A stretch of 64,000 bases of DNA from Posidoniimonas polymericola. Its GTDB lineage: Bacteria; Planctomycetota; Planctomycetia; Pirellulales; Lacipirellulaceae. Numbering within the stretch: the first letter of the stretch is position 1; each line of letters starts with the position of its first letter. The notes under the pieces were generated by a model. The model was not told where the DNA came from. It searched no databases and saw nothing but the letters and a program-made list of their open reading frames with translations. Where the stretch lies: positions 1-64,000 of the forward strand of contig NZ_SJPO01000017.1 in NCBI RefSeq assembly GCF_007859935.1. Reading direction: 5' to 3'. Made by a program: the position numbers and the translations under genes. This document shows positions 1 through 9,387 of the stretch, in pieces.

Positions 1-242
1 TCTTCCACACCGCCTCTAAGGCGACCAAGCCACCGCATCAAGACCAATCTTACTACTGTCAGAGGGTTAACGGCGTAAGGAGGCGACCCAGCCAGCTCAC
101 TTCGTTCCGGCTACGCCTCCACGAAGTGAGCTGGCTGGGATATAACACTGAAACTGGTTCCGCTACTAGGGGCAGGTCACGTTGGACAACCTTCCTGAAT
201 GGGACGTTCAGTGACAACCTGATTGATTAGCACGACAGCGGG
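1..242. other. Non-coding stretch with hairpin repeat, no gene
   Basis: No convincing reading frame is seen upstream of the stop of the minus-strand dehydratase gene. The stretch holds the first copy of a 128-bp hairpin repeat (79-206), described separately. The rest has no recognisable signal. Because the dehydratase ends here, the region may carry its terminator, but the only strong hairpin belongs to the repeat and has no T-run. Confidence 0.6.
79..206. repeat. 128-bp hairpin repeat, copy A
   Basis: The sequence pairs without indels with 25475-25602; I count three mismatches. It contains a perfect 19-bp inverted repeat: cccagccagctcacttcgt at 87-105 and its complement at 121-139, around a 15-nt loop. 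An alternative pairing is possible between ggaggcg (79-85) and cgcctcc (114-120). The distal end, 181-206, carries a motif (ggacaacctt.ctgaa) that recurs with variation at 25415-25471, 37485-37503 and 57857-57911. It may be a MITE, a decayed IS end or another dispersed repeat; the sequence alone does not say which. Confidence 0.85.
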
Positions 243-2186
243 CTAACGCTGGGCTATCGCCTCGCGTACAGAGTCAACGTCGTACACGCAGCCGCCCCAG
301 GTGCCGCCGCCGAGGGATTGGAGCATCGCCCATAGTCGGGTGTCGTCGGGCAGCCCTTCGGCTTCGGCGAGGTCGTCGCGCAGCGGCCGCTTCTCAAGCT
401 GAGCGGTGCCCCAGTCGACACCCTTCACCTCGCCTGCCTCGCCGACGAGGTTCAGCGAGCCAGACGCGTCTGGCCCGTCGATAACGATCTCGATTAGGTC
501 GCCGTCGTGCACTCTGCCGATCGGACCGCCGGAGAGCGCCTCGGGGCCGACATGGCCGATGCACACGCCGGTCGACACACCTGAGAACCGCGCGTCGGTC
601 ACTAGGGCGACGCTCTTGCCCCACTTCAGGTGCTTCAGAGCGGCGGTGAGCTGGTAGGTCTCCTCCATGCCGGTGCCAATCGGGCCGCAGCCGGCGAGGA
701 CGATCACGTCGCCCGGTTGGATCGGCCGATCGCCGCCCTTGATCGCCCGCATCGCCGACTTCTCGTCGGTGAAAACCTTGGCCGCGCCAACGCGGCTGAG
801 CCTGCCGCCTTCGAACAGCGACGCGTCGATCGACGTCGCCTTCACCACCGATCCGTCGGGGGCCAGGTTGCCGGTGAGGAACGCCATCGTGCCGGCGAGC
901 CCCGCGTCGCGTGCGCGGTCCGGCGGCATGATGACATCGTCTGGGTCGACGCCGTCGCGCTTTAGGAGATGCTCTCGCAGACGCTCGCGACGCTCGCACT
1001 TGCGCCAAGTATCGAGCACTGCGCCGAGTGGTTCGCCCAAGGCAGTCAGCACGCCCGTGTCGATTAACCCAAGCTCGCGGAGGTGCAGCATCACCTCGGG
1101 CACGCCGCCGGCGAGGAACACGCGCACCGTGGGGTGATCGACTGGGCCGTTTGGCAGGACACTCACCAGGCGCGGGGTGCTGCGGCTGGCACGGGCCCAG
1201 TCGTCGACAGTCGGCCGGCCGACGCCAACCGCGTGGGCTACCGCGGGCAGATGAAGCAGCAAGTTGGTCGACCCACCGAACGCCGCGTGAACAACCATTG
1301 CGTTGCGCACGGCACCTTCGGTGACAATGTCGCGGGCCTTGAGCCCGCGCCGCTTCTGCTCGACAACCGCCCGCGCGGAGCATCGCGCCAGCTCCACCCA
1401 GATCGGTTGGCCGCTCGGCGCAAGCGCCGAGTGCGGGAGCGATAAACCGAGCGCCTCACCGACCACCTGCGATGTGGCCGCGGTCCCGAGAAACTGGCAG
1501 CCGCCGCCGGGCGTTGCGCACGCCCGGCAGCCCATTTCGGCGGCTTCTTGAAGGGAGATCTTGCCGTGCGCGTAGCGGGCGCCGAGGCTCTGCACGCGGC
1601 CGGCGTCTTCGCCGCGCGTGGGCGGCAGAGTAACGCCGCCGGGGACGATCACCGCCGGCAGGTCGCGGATCCCGGCCAGGGCCATCATCATCGCGGGGTG
1701 TCCCTTGTCGCAGGTCGCCACGCCCAGCACACCGCTGCGGGTCGGCAGCGAGCGGACCAGTCGCCGGAGCACCACGGCGGCGTCGTTGCGGTACGGCAGG
1801 CTGTCGAACATCCCACGCGTGCCCTGAGTGCGCCCATCACACGGGTCGGTGCATGCGCCGGCAAACGGCACCGCACCTATCGCGCGGAACTCACGCGCCG
1901 CCGCCTCGACCAAGAGCCCAACTTCCCAGTGTCCAGTGTGGTAGCCCAACGCAATTGGCGCCCCGTCGGGCGCCCGTAGCCCACCGGCCGTGCTAAGGAT
2001 CAGGTACTCGGGCTTGCCCAGATCTTTGGGGTCGTACCCCATCGCCGCGTCCTGCGTCCACCCGAATAGATCGCCGCTGGGCCGGTTCCGCAGCATGTCG
2101 TCCGTCAACGGCAAAGCGCCCGCCGGTCCCTCGGCCGTAGTTTGCACGTCGAGCAGCGAGGGGTCGGTGGCGAACCAGTTGGGCAT
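243..2186 (-). CDS. D-xylonate dehydratase, IlvD/Edd family (YjhG/YagF type)
   Basis: The 647-residue product matches the IlvD/Edd dehydratase superfamily and, by length (Escherichia coli YjhG and YagF are about 655 residues) and N-terminus, the YjhG/YagF subfamily. These enzymes dehydrate D-xylonate (and related pentonates) to 2-keto-3-deoxy-xylonate in the cytoplasm and need an Fe-S cluster. Cysteines expected to hold the cluster are visible: C112/C116 in ACTDPC, C159 in TCDKGHPAMM and C230 in GGGCQFLGTAAT. A GntP permease gene lies 174 bp upstream on the same strand and a KdaD-like dehydratase is divergent from that, so these three genes probably work as one sugar-acid pathway next to xylanase genes. 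The start is ATG with no clear Shine-Dalgarno. L-arabonate as an alternative substrate cannot be excluded. Confidence 0.88.
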   Translation of the reverse strand: MPNWFATDPSLLDVQTTAEGPAGALPLTDDMLRNRPSGDLFGWTQDAAMGYDPKDLGKPEYLILSTAGGLRAPDGAPIALGYHTGHWEVGLLVEAAAREFRAIGAVPFAGACTDPCDGRTQGTRGMFDSLPYRNDAAVVLRRLVRSLPTRSGVLGVATCDKGHPAMMMALAGIRDLPAVIVPGGVTLPPTRGEDAGRVQSLGARYAHGKISLQEAAEMGCRACATPGGGCQFLGTAATSQVVGEALGLSLPHSALAPSGQPIWVELARCSARAVVEQKRRGLKARDIVTEGAVRNAMVVHAAFGGSTNLLLHLPAVAHAVGVGRPTVDDWARASRSTPRLVSVLPNGPVDHPTVRVFLAGGVPEVMLHLRELGLIDTGVLTALGEPLGAVLDTWRKCERRERLREHLLKRDGVDPDDVIMPPDRARDAGLAGTMAFLTGNLAPDGSVVKATSIDASLFEGGRLSRVGAAKVFTDEKSAMRAIKGGDRPIQPGDVIVLAGCGPIGTGMEETYQLTAALKHLKWGKSVALVTDARFSGVSTGVCIGHVGPEALSGGPIGRVHDGDLIEIVIDGPDASGSLNLVGEAGEVKGVDWGTAQLEKRPLRDDLAEAEGLPDDTRLWAMLQSLGGGTWGGCVYDVDSVREAIAQR

Positions 2187-2360
2187 GGGGATTCAATGGC
2201 AGAGGAGATAGACAGTAATCAGAAAGCAAGGCCTCTAGTATGCGCGGTTCAGGGTTGCCCGTGCAGTCTCACCGAGCGTCAAGTACGCGGAACGACTACA
2301 GCCCCTTATCGGCGATGCGTCGTCTGGTGGACTGTTTCGCCTATGTTCGGGCATGAACCT

Positions 2361-3749
2361 TCACTCCGTCATCGGCGCCACCGCGGCCATCAGCAGTGTC
2401 ATAGCCATGCTGACGACGCCGAGGATAGCCAGCAGTGGCGTCCAGGTCTTCAGGGCCTGCAACTCGGTCAGGCCGCCCATCTTGGCGAATATCCAAAAGC
2501 CGCTGTCGTTCATCCACGATCCGACCAGTGAGCCCGAGCCGATGGCAGTCGCCAGGTAGACGGGGTGGTAGTGGAGCGTCGCGCCCTTGAGCATCGCTGC
2601 GACCATGCCCGCGGCGGTGATCATAGCCACGGTGCTCGAGCCCTGGGCGAACTTCATCAGCGACGCCACGCCGAACGCTAGCAGCAAGAGGCCCGCGCCG
2701 CTGAACGCAGCGCCGCCGAAGCAGTCCTGGATCGCGTCGCCAATCTGGGCCTCGCGGAGCATCCTGCCGAAGGCGCCGCCGGCGGCGGTGATCAGCACGA
2801 TCACCCCGCCGGACATCAGCGCGTGCTCGACCGACGTGGCGAGGTGCGTAAGCGAGTGCCGCCGGTAGAGCCGCTGCGTCACCAACGCGGCGATCGCCGC
2901 AAGCAGCAGCGCGAGGTCCGGGTTGCCGAGCACGCTCATCGCCGACTGCACGGCGGTCTTGGCGACCTGCTCTCCCTCGACGGCGGGCGCCGGTGGGTTG
3001 ATGATCGCGTTGGTGGTGATCAGGGTCACCGGCAGCAGGATCGGCGCGAGCGACCAGGCGATGCTCGGCAGTTGGTCGTCGGCGAGCACGGGGAAGACCT
3101 CGGCGTCGTCGTGGTCGATGTCGTCGGGCGGGTCGACGTTCATCGTCCGGTCACACATCCCGGCGAACGCCAGGGCGGCGAAAAGCGACGGCGCTGATAC
3201 CGCCAGGCCGACCATCATCATCGTCGCCAGGTTTACGTCGAACGCGTTGGCCACGAACAGCGGCCCCGGCGTCGGCGGCACCAGCGCGTGGGCCGAGGCG
3301 CAAGCCGCCGCCGCGACCAGGTACTTCACGTAGTGCCCGCCGGTCCGCCGGCTCATCGACCGCACCAGTGGGATGAGCAGGTAGAAGACCGTGTCGAAGA
3401 ACACCGGTATGGCCACCACGTAGCCGCTGGCGGCGATCGCCGTGGCGCCTCGATTCTCCCCGAGCACGTGAAGGAACACCCGCACCACACGGTCGGCGGC
3501 GCCGCTCTCGGCCATTGCCTTGCCGATGATCGCCGCCATCGCGATGACGACGCCCAGGCCCATCGCCCCGTCGCCGAACGCGGCCGCGACGCGCGGGACC
3601 TTGTCCCCCCATTCGCCCGGCGCCATTAGGCTCACCACCAGCGCCGCGGAGATCAGCGCTAGGAACGCGTGGACCCGGAGCACGACGATGCCGCCGATGA
3701 CAAACGCCAAACCGATGGCCAAGACTAGAAACGGGTACCATTGGTCCAT
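2361..3749 (-). CDS. GntP family sugar-acid/H+ symporter
   Basis: The 462-residue protein has about a dozen hydrophobic segments and the layout of the gluconate permease family: an N-terminal FLVLAIGLAFVIGGIVVL helix, then PTPGPLF, and a GSGSLVGSWMNDSGFW segment near the C-terminus, typical of GntP proteins. It should import a sugar acid (gluconate, xylonate or similar) with protons across the inner membrane. I prefer the ATG at 3749 (MDQWYPFL) over the in-frame upstream ATG at 3818 because the extra 23 residues are polar and unlike the family. It lies immediately upstream of the D-xylonate dehydratase on the same strand, and E. coli yjhG also neighbours a GntP gene (yjhF), which supports xylonate as substrate. 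Confidence 0.87.
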   Translation of the reverse strand: MDQWYPFLVLAIGLAFVIGGIVVLRVHAFLALISAALVVSLMAPGEWGDKVPRVAAAFGDGAMGLGVVIAMAAIIGKAMAESGAADRVVRVFLHVLGENRGATAIAASGYVVAIPVFFDTVFYLLIPLVRSMSRRTGGHYVKYLVAAAACASAHALVPPTPGPLFVANAFDVNLATMMMVGLAVSAPSLFAALAFAGMCDRTMNVDPPDDIDHDDAEVFPVLADDQLPSIAWSLAPILLPVTLITTNAIINPPAPAVEGEQVAKTAVQSAMSVLGNPDLALLLAAIAALVTQRLYRRHSLTHLATSVEHALMSGGVIVLITAAGGAFGRMLREAQIGDAIQDCFGGAAFSGAGLLLLAFGVASLMKFAQGSSTVAMITAAGMVAAMLKGATLHYHPVYLATAIGSGSLVGSWMNDSGFWIFAKMGGLTELQALKTWTPLLAILGVVSMAMTLLMAAVAPMTE

Positions 3750-3929
3750 CGCGTCGCCCTGAGTTGGAGAAGAGGTTCGCTGGAGTCTACTCTCTCCGTT
3801 ACGCGCGATACAACTCACGGATGAATGACTCCGCGCCCGATGGTTTGCCTGCGGGCTCCATTCAGGTCACAATGCGTTGCAGTTCTCATCGGCACTAGGT
3901 CATCACTGTCCCCGGAGGCGCCACACACA

Positions 3930-4760
3930 ATGCTGCTATACCGAACCTCCTCCGGCCCCGTGCTGCGGTCGGACGACTCGCTGTTCTCGCTGAGTGAAGA
4001 CTGGCAGACGCTCGTCAACGACCCAAGACTGGCCGACACGCTGAAGCGACTAAGAGACTCGGCGTCGGTCGCCGCCGAGGAAGCCGTCGCCGAACCCCTC
4101 GCGCCGCTGTGCGACTCGCAGGAGCTGTGGGCGTCGGGTGTCACGTACTTCCGCAGCCGCACGGCTCGGATGGAGGAGTCCAAGGAAGCCGGCGGAGGCG
4201 ACTTCTACGATCGTGTTTACCACGCCGAGCGGCCGGAAATTTTCTTCAAGGCGACCCCCCACCGCGTTGTCGGGCACGGCCAGGCGATGACGCTCCGACA
4301 GGACTCCCAGTGGATCGTCCCCGAGCCGGAGCTGGTGCTCGTGTGCGCGAGCGACGCGACGATTGTCGGCTACACGGTTGGCAACGACCTCTCCTGCCGC
4401 GACCTCGAGGGCGAGAACCCGCTCTACCTCCCGCAAGCGAAGACGTTTGACCGCTGCGCGTCGCTCGGGCCGGCGATCCTAATTCCCGAGAACGGACCGA
4501 TCGACCCCGAGTCTCGCGTGCTGCTTACGATCCACCGCGGCGGCGAAGCCGTTTTTGAGGGCGAGACGACGCTCTCGCAGATGAAGCGCGGGCACGCGGA
4601 GCTTGTCGATTTCCTCTTCCGCCACAACGCCCACCCGCACGGCGTGCTGCTGATGACCGGCACCGGCACTGTCCCGCCGGAAGGCTTCAGCCTGACCAGT
4701 GGCGACGTCGTCGATATAACCATCGACGGCATCGGCACCATCAGCAACCCGATGGAGTAG
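3930..4760 (+). CDS. FAH-family 2-keto-3-deoxy-pentonate dehydratase (KdaD-like)
   Basis: The 276-residue product has the fumarylacetoacetate hydrolase fold: a metal site within VPEPELVLV, then GYTVGNDLSCRDLEGENPLYLPQAK, and a C-terminal GTGTVPPEGFSLTSGDVV segment. This pattern fits 2-keto-3-deoxy-D-arabinonate/xylonate dehydratase, which makes 2,5-dioxopentanoate in the Weimberg pathway. The ATG at 3930 is preceded at good spacing by GGAGG (3914-3918), so I reject the 35-residue upstream extension. It is divergent from the GntP gene with about 180 bp between them, which is room for a shared control region. General FAH-family hydrolase activity is the alternative, but the genes nearby favour the pentose role. 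The next enzyme, a dioxopentanoate (ketoglutarate semialdehyde) dehydrogenase, is not in this window. Confidence 0.82.
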   Translation: MLLYRTSSGPVLRSDDSLFSLSEDWQTLVNDPRLADTLKRLRDSASVAAEEAVAEPLAPLCDSQELWASGVTYFRSRTARMEESKEAGGGDFYDRVYHAERPEIFFKATPHRVVGHGQAMTLRQDSQWIVPEPELVLVCASDATIVGYTVGNDLSCRDLEGENPLYLPQAKTFDRCASLGPAILIPENGPIDPESRVLLTIHRGGEAVFEGETTLSQMKRGHAELVDFLFRHNAHPHGVLLMTGTGTVPPEGFSLTSGDVVDITIDGIGTISNPME

Positions 4761-5250
4761 AAATACGACAGCAGGAAGATACACGGTAAGCGGCCGAGTC
4801 TCTCAGTGACTATTCGGTGCCCCGGAAGGGAATCGCAGTCACACGGCAACGAATCGAACTATGTCCGCAGTCACGGGCCAACACTTCATCGCCGGTAGGC
4901 GCCCCTTTCTCAGAGCTTGGAGCCGATCTCTAACCGACGCAGGAGCTGTTGATTCCTCTGGGAAAACAATTGGTTTTCTGCAAGTTTAGTCGATTTAAAG
5001 CATCTGAAACTGTATCGGGGCATGCCAGTCACTGGGGTGACAGCGACATTGAATCGGTATGAGCGGTACGGTCTTCCAACGCCAGCGACTGTGACGCACG
5101 GGAATCGTATGGCGTACCTGCCTGAGGCCGCACTCACTGCAAGGCTACTCTCGCACAGTGTCACCTGCTCCATGAGCTACGAATTGCTAGACTCCGCTGT
5201 GACGGAGTCACCTTGCCGCTGCTTTGTGCCCCGTGCAGAACAATTGTGTT
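4761..5250. other. Convergent intergenic region, possible terminators
   Basis: No credible gene is seen between the convergent KdaD-like and GH10 genes. Two short inverted repeats are visible: gaaaac/gttttc at 4962-4978, and gactccg/cggagtc at 5190-5209 just past the GH10 stop. Either could end transcription from one side, but neither has a clean T-run. Short open frames here are out of character in composition and match no family I know. Confidence 0.45.
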
Positions 5251-6531
5251 CTACTCGGTGGGTACGGTGATCGTCAGGCAGAGGGCTTCTTCTCCAGCAG
5301 GGACTTGAATTGTCTTCTCAACGGTCTTAGCCGTCTCTCGTCGAATACGCACAGTGTACTCGCCGTGGAAGCCGCGGAAGCTGAGTTCGCCGTTGGCGTC
5401 GGTCTGCCCGGATATTTTGGTGGACCACTCCGCCATCAATGATTCATAGCGTTCACCGGTCGCGTTGAGGCTCCAGTCGTCTTGGGCGATGCCCGCGTTG
5501 GGACCCCGCCAGGAGTTTCCACTCCAGGTGACCCACATGATGATTCCTTCGACCGCCGGGTGGCCATAAGCGGTGCGGTAGACAGCTTCGAGTGCGTCGG
5601 CATTCAAGGCTTCCGTGTCGAAGGCCGAGTCGAACTCGGTAATCCAGATCGGAAGGCCGAGTTCTGCCACACGATCGAGATTGTCTCGGATAGCCTCCGG
5701 GTGCTCCACGGCCTCGGCGGACCAGATGTGCCCTTGAATTCCTACGCCATGGATTGGGGCGCCCTCGGCGATTAGATTTCGGACCTGCTCGACATACTCG
5801 TCGACCTGTGTTGTCTCGAAATCCTTGTCTACCGACAGGATGTTGAACTCGTTGACAAAGAGCTTGGCGTCCGGATCGGTCTCGTGAGCGTGCTTGAACA
5901 TCCAGGCGTGAATGTCTTGTCCAAGCTTGTCTCTGAAGAAGGACCCGTGAAGCATCTCGTTATTCACATCCCAGTGCCTGACGTGTCCGCGGTAGTGGCC
6001 GACGATGCTCTCGCAGCGTCGCTCAACGGACTCACGAACCGCATCGGCGTCGAGCGTTCGCAGCCACTGTGGCTGCCACTTGCCCGGTTCCCAGAAGATG
6101 CAGTGCCCCCTCAATGGGATGCCGTTCGACTGGCACCACTGCACCATTGCATCTGCCGTTGCGTAGTGCTCGCGGCCGCGACGCGCTTCGGTGCTGTACC
6201 ACTTCATCTCGTTCTCGAAAACAGCCCAATTGAAATGCGTTAGGAAGAATTTCTTATACTGCTCGTCGTGCAGGACTGCCGGACTAAGGGCGGCGCCGAA
6301 TGGAAACGACTTCTTGGTCTGCACGATCTCAACTTGGACGGCGGGAAGAGCCTGTTCCTGCCCGTCGACAACGCGGATGCATACTTCCCGTTTCCGAACT
6401 TCTCCAATCACCGTGTCCGCAGCGTCTCGCCACGCGGGTTGCTGAGAGGAGGATTGCGTGGTGGCGAAAGCCCATGCCGCTGCGTAGAGGCAGCAGCGAA
6501 CAGAACGCCTTAATGTGATGTCCTGCAGCAT
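5251..6531 (-). CDS. GH10 endo-1,4-beta-xylanase with extra N- and C-terminal regions
   Basis: The 426-residue protein is a GH10 family glycoside hydrolase, which cleaves internal beta-1,4-xylosidic bonds with retention. The acid/base is E192 in HWDVNNEMLHG and the nucleophile E299 in WITEFDS; NEMKWY near residue 108 is the usual first conserved block. Residues 1-30 look like a signal peptide (RRSVRCCLYAAAWAFATTQ). Residues 45-75 form a small beta-rich segment before the barrel, and residues 375-420 (TDANGELSFRGFHGEYTV) resemble an appended beta domain. This two-sided decoration is known from planctomycete and verrucomicrobial GH10 proteins of the "endo-1,4-beta-xylanase-like" type. It is divergent from the MarR gene and belongs functionally with the xylan operon at 7409-13278. 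Confidence 0.88.
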   Translation of the reverse strand: MLQDITLRRSVRCCLYAAAWAFATTQSSSQQPAWRDAADTVIGEVRKREVCIRVVDGQEQALPAVQVEIVQTKKSFPFGAALSPAVLHDEQYKKFFLTHFNWAVFENEMKWYSTEARRGREHYATADAMVQWCQSNGIPLRGHCIFWEPGKWQPQWLRTLDADAVRESVERRCESIVGHYRGHVRHWDVNNEMLHGSFFRDKLGQDIHAWMFKHAHETDPDAKLFVNEFNILSVDKDFETTQVDEYVEQVRNLIAEGAPIHGVGIQGHIWSAEAVEHPEAIRDNLDRVAELGLPIWITEFDSAFDTEALNADALEAVYRTAYGHPAVEGIIMWVTWSGNSWRGPNAGIAQDDWSLNATGERYESLMAEWSTKISGQTDANGELSFRGFHGEYTVRIRRETAKTVEKTIQVPAGEEALCLTITVPTE

Positions 6532-6772
6532 TGCGCGTTACCAAGTCGTTCGAGCATCGCATCCGCCTAGTGTGATGCTTGGGGGTGTTTCTTGATCGCT
6601 CGCATAGATCTTAATGTCTTGCCGATGAAAGTGCGAACGTTACTTTCTGGGCGGAGGCGCCGCGGCCGCTTCGAACTTCCGGTCTTACGCGGGTTGTGCG
6701 TGGTCGAAATATTTGACTTCCCAACCGCAACCGGTTTTAATACGTGCACGTTCGACATGCCAGGGCTCGAGA

Positions 6773-7192
6773 ATGACCGGACATCACATCGCGCTGAGTT
6801 TGCGATCGGCGTACTTAACCATGCACCGGCAGACTCAAAAACTACTCTCCGAGTTTGGTTTCACGCCGTTCCAGTTTGTGTTGCTCTCCACGCTAGTGGA
6901 CGGTGACGAGATAACGCAGCGGGAACTGGCCGTGCGGGCTTTCTCCGACGCGAACACCGTCAGGGCGTCGCTGCTTATCCTCGAACGCGACGGTGTCATT
7001 GAGCGAAGGGCAGGCGTCGGGGATCGAAGGACGCTAACGGTAGGGGTTACGGCCAAGGGGAGGCGAGTTCATTCGAAGCTGTCGGCCGCGGTGAAGCCTC
7101 TGCAGGAAATGATCCTATCTTCAATCCGCCCAGACCGAGCGGAGTTGTTGGTGGCCGAGTTAGATTCCCTGGTCGAGTGTCTGGGGCGGTAG
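6773..7192 (+). CDS. MarR family transcriptional regulator
   Basis: The 139-residue product has the MarR winged-helix layout: an N-terminal dimerisation helix (SLRSAYLTMHRQTQ), the recognition-helix region (ITQRELAVRAFSDANTVRASLLILERDGVIERR), a wing (RRAGVGDRRTLTVGVTAKG) and a C-terminal helical pair. I chose the ATG at 6773 because the protein then begins directly with the dimerisation helix; the in-frame start at 6713 would add 20 residues without family counterpart. It sits between the minus-strand GH10 gene and the plus-strand GH62-CE1 operon, so it is a candidate regulator of both xylan units. The ligand is unknown; MarR proteins often sense phenolics, and ferulate released by the neighbouring CE1 enzymes would be a reasonable guess only. 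Confidence 0.85.
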   Translation: MTGHHIALSLRSAYLTMHRQTQKLLSEFGFTPFQFVLLSTLVDGDEITQRELAVRAFSDANTVRASLLILERDGVIERRAGVGDRRTLTVGVTAKGRRVHSKLSAAVKPLQEMILSSIRPDRAELLVAELDSLVECLGR

Positions 7193-7408
7193 TAGCGGAA
7201 GTGAATCGGCACAAACGGTTCCGGTCAATGCTGCTCTTGGCGGGCAGTTGAGGTTCTCGTCAACGGGCAACCGGTGACGCGTACTTTGCCGGATTTGATC
7301 ATCATGGTCGAAGTGAGGTTGGCGACCTGAAGCTTGGGATCGAGTTGACGCGAAGCGTCACTACACTCTTTTTCTCTATTCTAATCGTCTTATCGGAGTG
7401 CTTGGGCT

Positions 7409-9376
7409 ATGAGATTGCCAGACTCGGCTATCAGGGGATCGGCGTACTGTCTCTTGTTCGCCATCGCCGCTTTCTACCCGTCGGTCGATCTGGCACAGCC
7501 GGTTCCAGTGGGAGAAGGCGGGAACGCTAGTCCCGCCGAGACCGCGGGTTTCGAGTTGCCGCTTAGGTGGAAGGCAAGCGGCTCGTTGATCGAGCCGGTC
7601 TCGGACGACACGCACCAGATCGTGTCGGTCAAGGACCCGACGGTCGTTCGGTACGACGGCCGGTGGCACGTGTACGCCACGGCGTATTCGACATCGGCCA
7701 AGACGTGGAGCATGGTGTACCTGGACTTCACGGACTGGTCCGAGGCGGCGTCGGCGCCGCTGACGCACATCGACGTGAACCCCGGCCTGCGCGGCTACCA
7801 CTGTGCCCCGCACCTGTTCTACTTCGCTCCGCAGCAGAAGTGGTACCTCGTGTTCCAGTCGCAGCAACCGCAGTACTGCACAACCGACGATCCTTCCAAG
7901 CCGGAGAGCTGGACCGCTCCGCAGAACTTCTTCGCGAAGCTGCCCGACAGCACCCCAAGGCTTCCGATCGACTACCACGTTATCTGCGACGACACGCACG
8001 CCTACCTGTTTTTCACCGGCGACAACGGCCGCTTTTACCGCTGCCGCACCAAGCTCGCGGACTTCCCGAACGGGATGAGCGCCCCGGAGGTCGCCATCGA
8101 CGACAGCCGGGACCACCTGTTCGAAGGGAGCATGACCTACAAGATCAAGGGCGTGGACCGGTATCTGACGATCATCGAGGCGCTCAGCCCCGCCAGGTAC
8201 TACAGCGCGTGGACAGCAACGGACCTGAACGGCGAGTGGACCCCGCTCGAGGGCGCCGATTCGTGGGAGTCGCCATTCGCGGGCATCAACAATGTCGCGT
8301 TCGAAGACGGGGTCGAGCCCTGGACCCGCGACATCAGCCACGGCGAGCTTCTGCGTGACAACTACGACCAGACGCCGACGGTCGACCCACAGAACCTGCG
8401 TTTCCTGTTCCAGGGCCGCGACCCCGACAGCGGCGGGCCCTACCAGCTGCTGCCTTATCGCCTGGGGCTGCTGACGCAGGTATCGCGTGGGGGCGAGGCG
8501 GACCGCAGTGCCGAGAACAACCCTGAGCCCCAGGGCCCCGCCAGGCGCCGAGGCCGCGGAGGGTTCGGCGGCCCGATCGAGCTGCGGGCAGACGACAAGC
8601 CGGCTTTCGACGACCCGCCGCGCGACTTCATGGTCGCGCGCGACGACGCGCCACACGGCAAGCTTGAGATGATCGAGTACGACTCAAAGTCGGTGGGTGC
8701 GACGCGGAAGATGAATGTCTACACGCCCCCCGGCTACTCGTCGGACCGGCGTTACCCGGTCCTGTACTTGCTGCACGGCATCGGCGGCGACGAGACCGAG
8801 TGGGAGCGTTTCGCTCACCCGAACGTGATCCTCGACAACCTGATCGCGGAGGGGAAAGCCGCGCCGATGATCGTGGTGATGCCCAACGGCCGAGCCCAGA
8901 AGAACGACCGCGCAGAGGGCAACGTTATGGCCTCGGCGCCCGCGTTCGCGAAGTTCGAGGCCGATCTGCAGGGTGACGTCATACCCACCATCGAATCTCG
9001 CTACTCCGTGCTCGCCGACCGGGAGCACCGGGCGCTGGCCGGTCTGTCGATGGGGGGCGGCCAGTCGCTCAATTTTGGGCTGGGCAACCTCGATACGTTC
9101 GCTTGGGTCGGCGGCTTCTCATCTGCGCCCAACACCAAGCCGCCAGCCGAGCTGGTCCCGGACCCGGCCGCCGCCCGCGAGAAGCTCAAGCTCCTCTGGC
9201 TGAGCTGCGGCGATCAGGACGGCCTGATCCGGGTTAGCCAGGCGGTGCATCGGCATTTGGAAGAGCAGGGCGTGCCTCACATCTGGCACGTCGACACGCA
9301 CGGCCACGACCCGCAGCACTGGAGCAAGAGCCTGTACTGGTTCGCACAGCAGGTTTTTCAGCCAACCGAGCAATAG
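7409..9376 (+). CDS. GH62 alpha-L-arabinofuranosidase fused to CE1 esterase
   Basis: The 655-residue exported protein has two catalytic domains. Residues 1-29 are a signal peptide. Residues about 48-365 match GH62: SVKDPTVV with candidate catalytic base D76, then APHLFYFAPQQKWYLVFQ, and HLFEGSMTY with candidate acid E239. GH62 enzymes remove arabinose side chains from arabinoxylan. After a Pro/Arg/Gly-rich linker (about 370-395), residues about 415-650 are a CE1 (esterase D/feruloyl esterase) alpha/beta-hydrolase, with YPVLYLLHG, nucleophile S547 in GLSMGG and a C-terminal histidine in THGHDPQHW. Both activities act on side chains of the same polymer. The gene is first in a tight operon with a GH10 gene 11 bp downstream. 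The start has a GGAG about 10 nt upstream. Confidence 0.88.
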   Translation: MRLPDSAIRGSAYCLLFAIAAFYPSVDLAQPVPVGEGGNASPAETAGFELPLRWKASGSLIEPVSDDTHQIVSVKDPTVVRYDGRWHVYATAYSTSAKTWSMVYLDFTDWSEAASAPLTHIDVNPGLRGYHCAPHLFYFAPQQKWYLVFQSQQPQYCTTDDPSKPESWTAPQNFFAKLPDSTPRLPIDYHVICDDTHAYLFFTGDNGRFYRCRTKLADFPNGMSAPEVAIDDSRDHLFEGSMTYKIKGVDRYLTIIEALSPARYYSAWTATDLNGEWTPLEGADSWESPFAGINNVAFEDGVEPWTRDISHGELLRDNYDQTPTVDPQNLRFLFQGRDPDSGGPYQLLPYRLGLLTQVSRGGEADRSAENNPEPQGPARRRGRGGFGGPIELRADDKPAFDDPPRDFMVARDDAPHGKLEMIEYDSKSVGATRKMNVYTPPGYSSDRRYPVLYLLHGIGGDETEWERFAHPNVILDNLIAEGKAAPMIVVMPNGRAQKNDRAEGNVMASAPAFAKFEADLQGDVIPTIESRYSVLADREHRALAGLSMGGGQSLNFGLGNLDTFAWVGGFSSAPNTKPPAELVPDPAAAREKLKLLWLSCGDQDGLIRVSQAVHRHLEEQGVPHIWHVDTHGHDPQHWSKSLYWFAQQVFQPTEQ

Positions 9377-9387
9377 GGGGCGGCGCG

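Noticed and set aside
4910..5270. Small overlapping frames on both strands in the KdaD-GH10 gap
   Set aside because: Both strands are open only because stops are rare; neither shows coding character.
7376..8656. 426-residue minus-strand frame opposite the GH62-CE1 gene
   Set aside because: It mirrors a gene with clear catalytic motifs and has no family features of its own.
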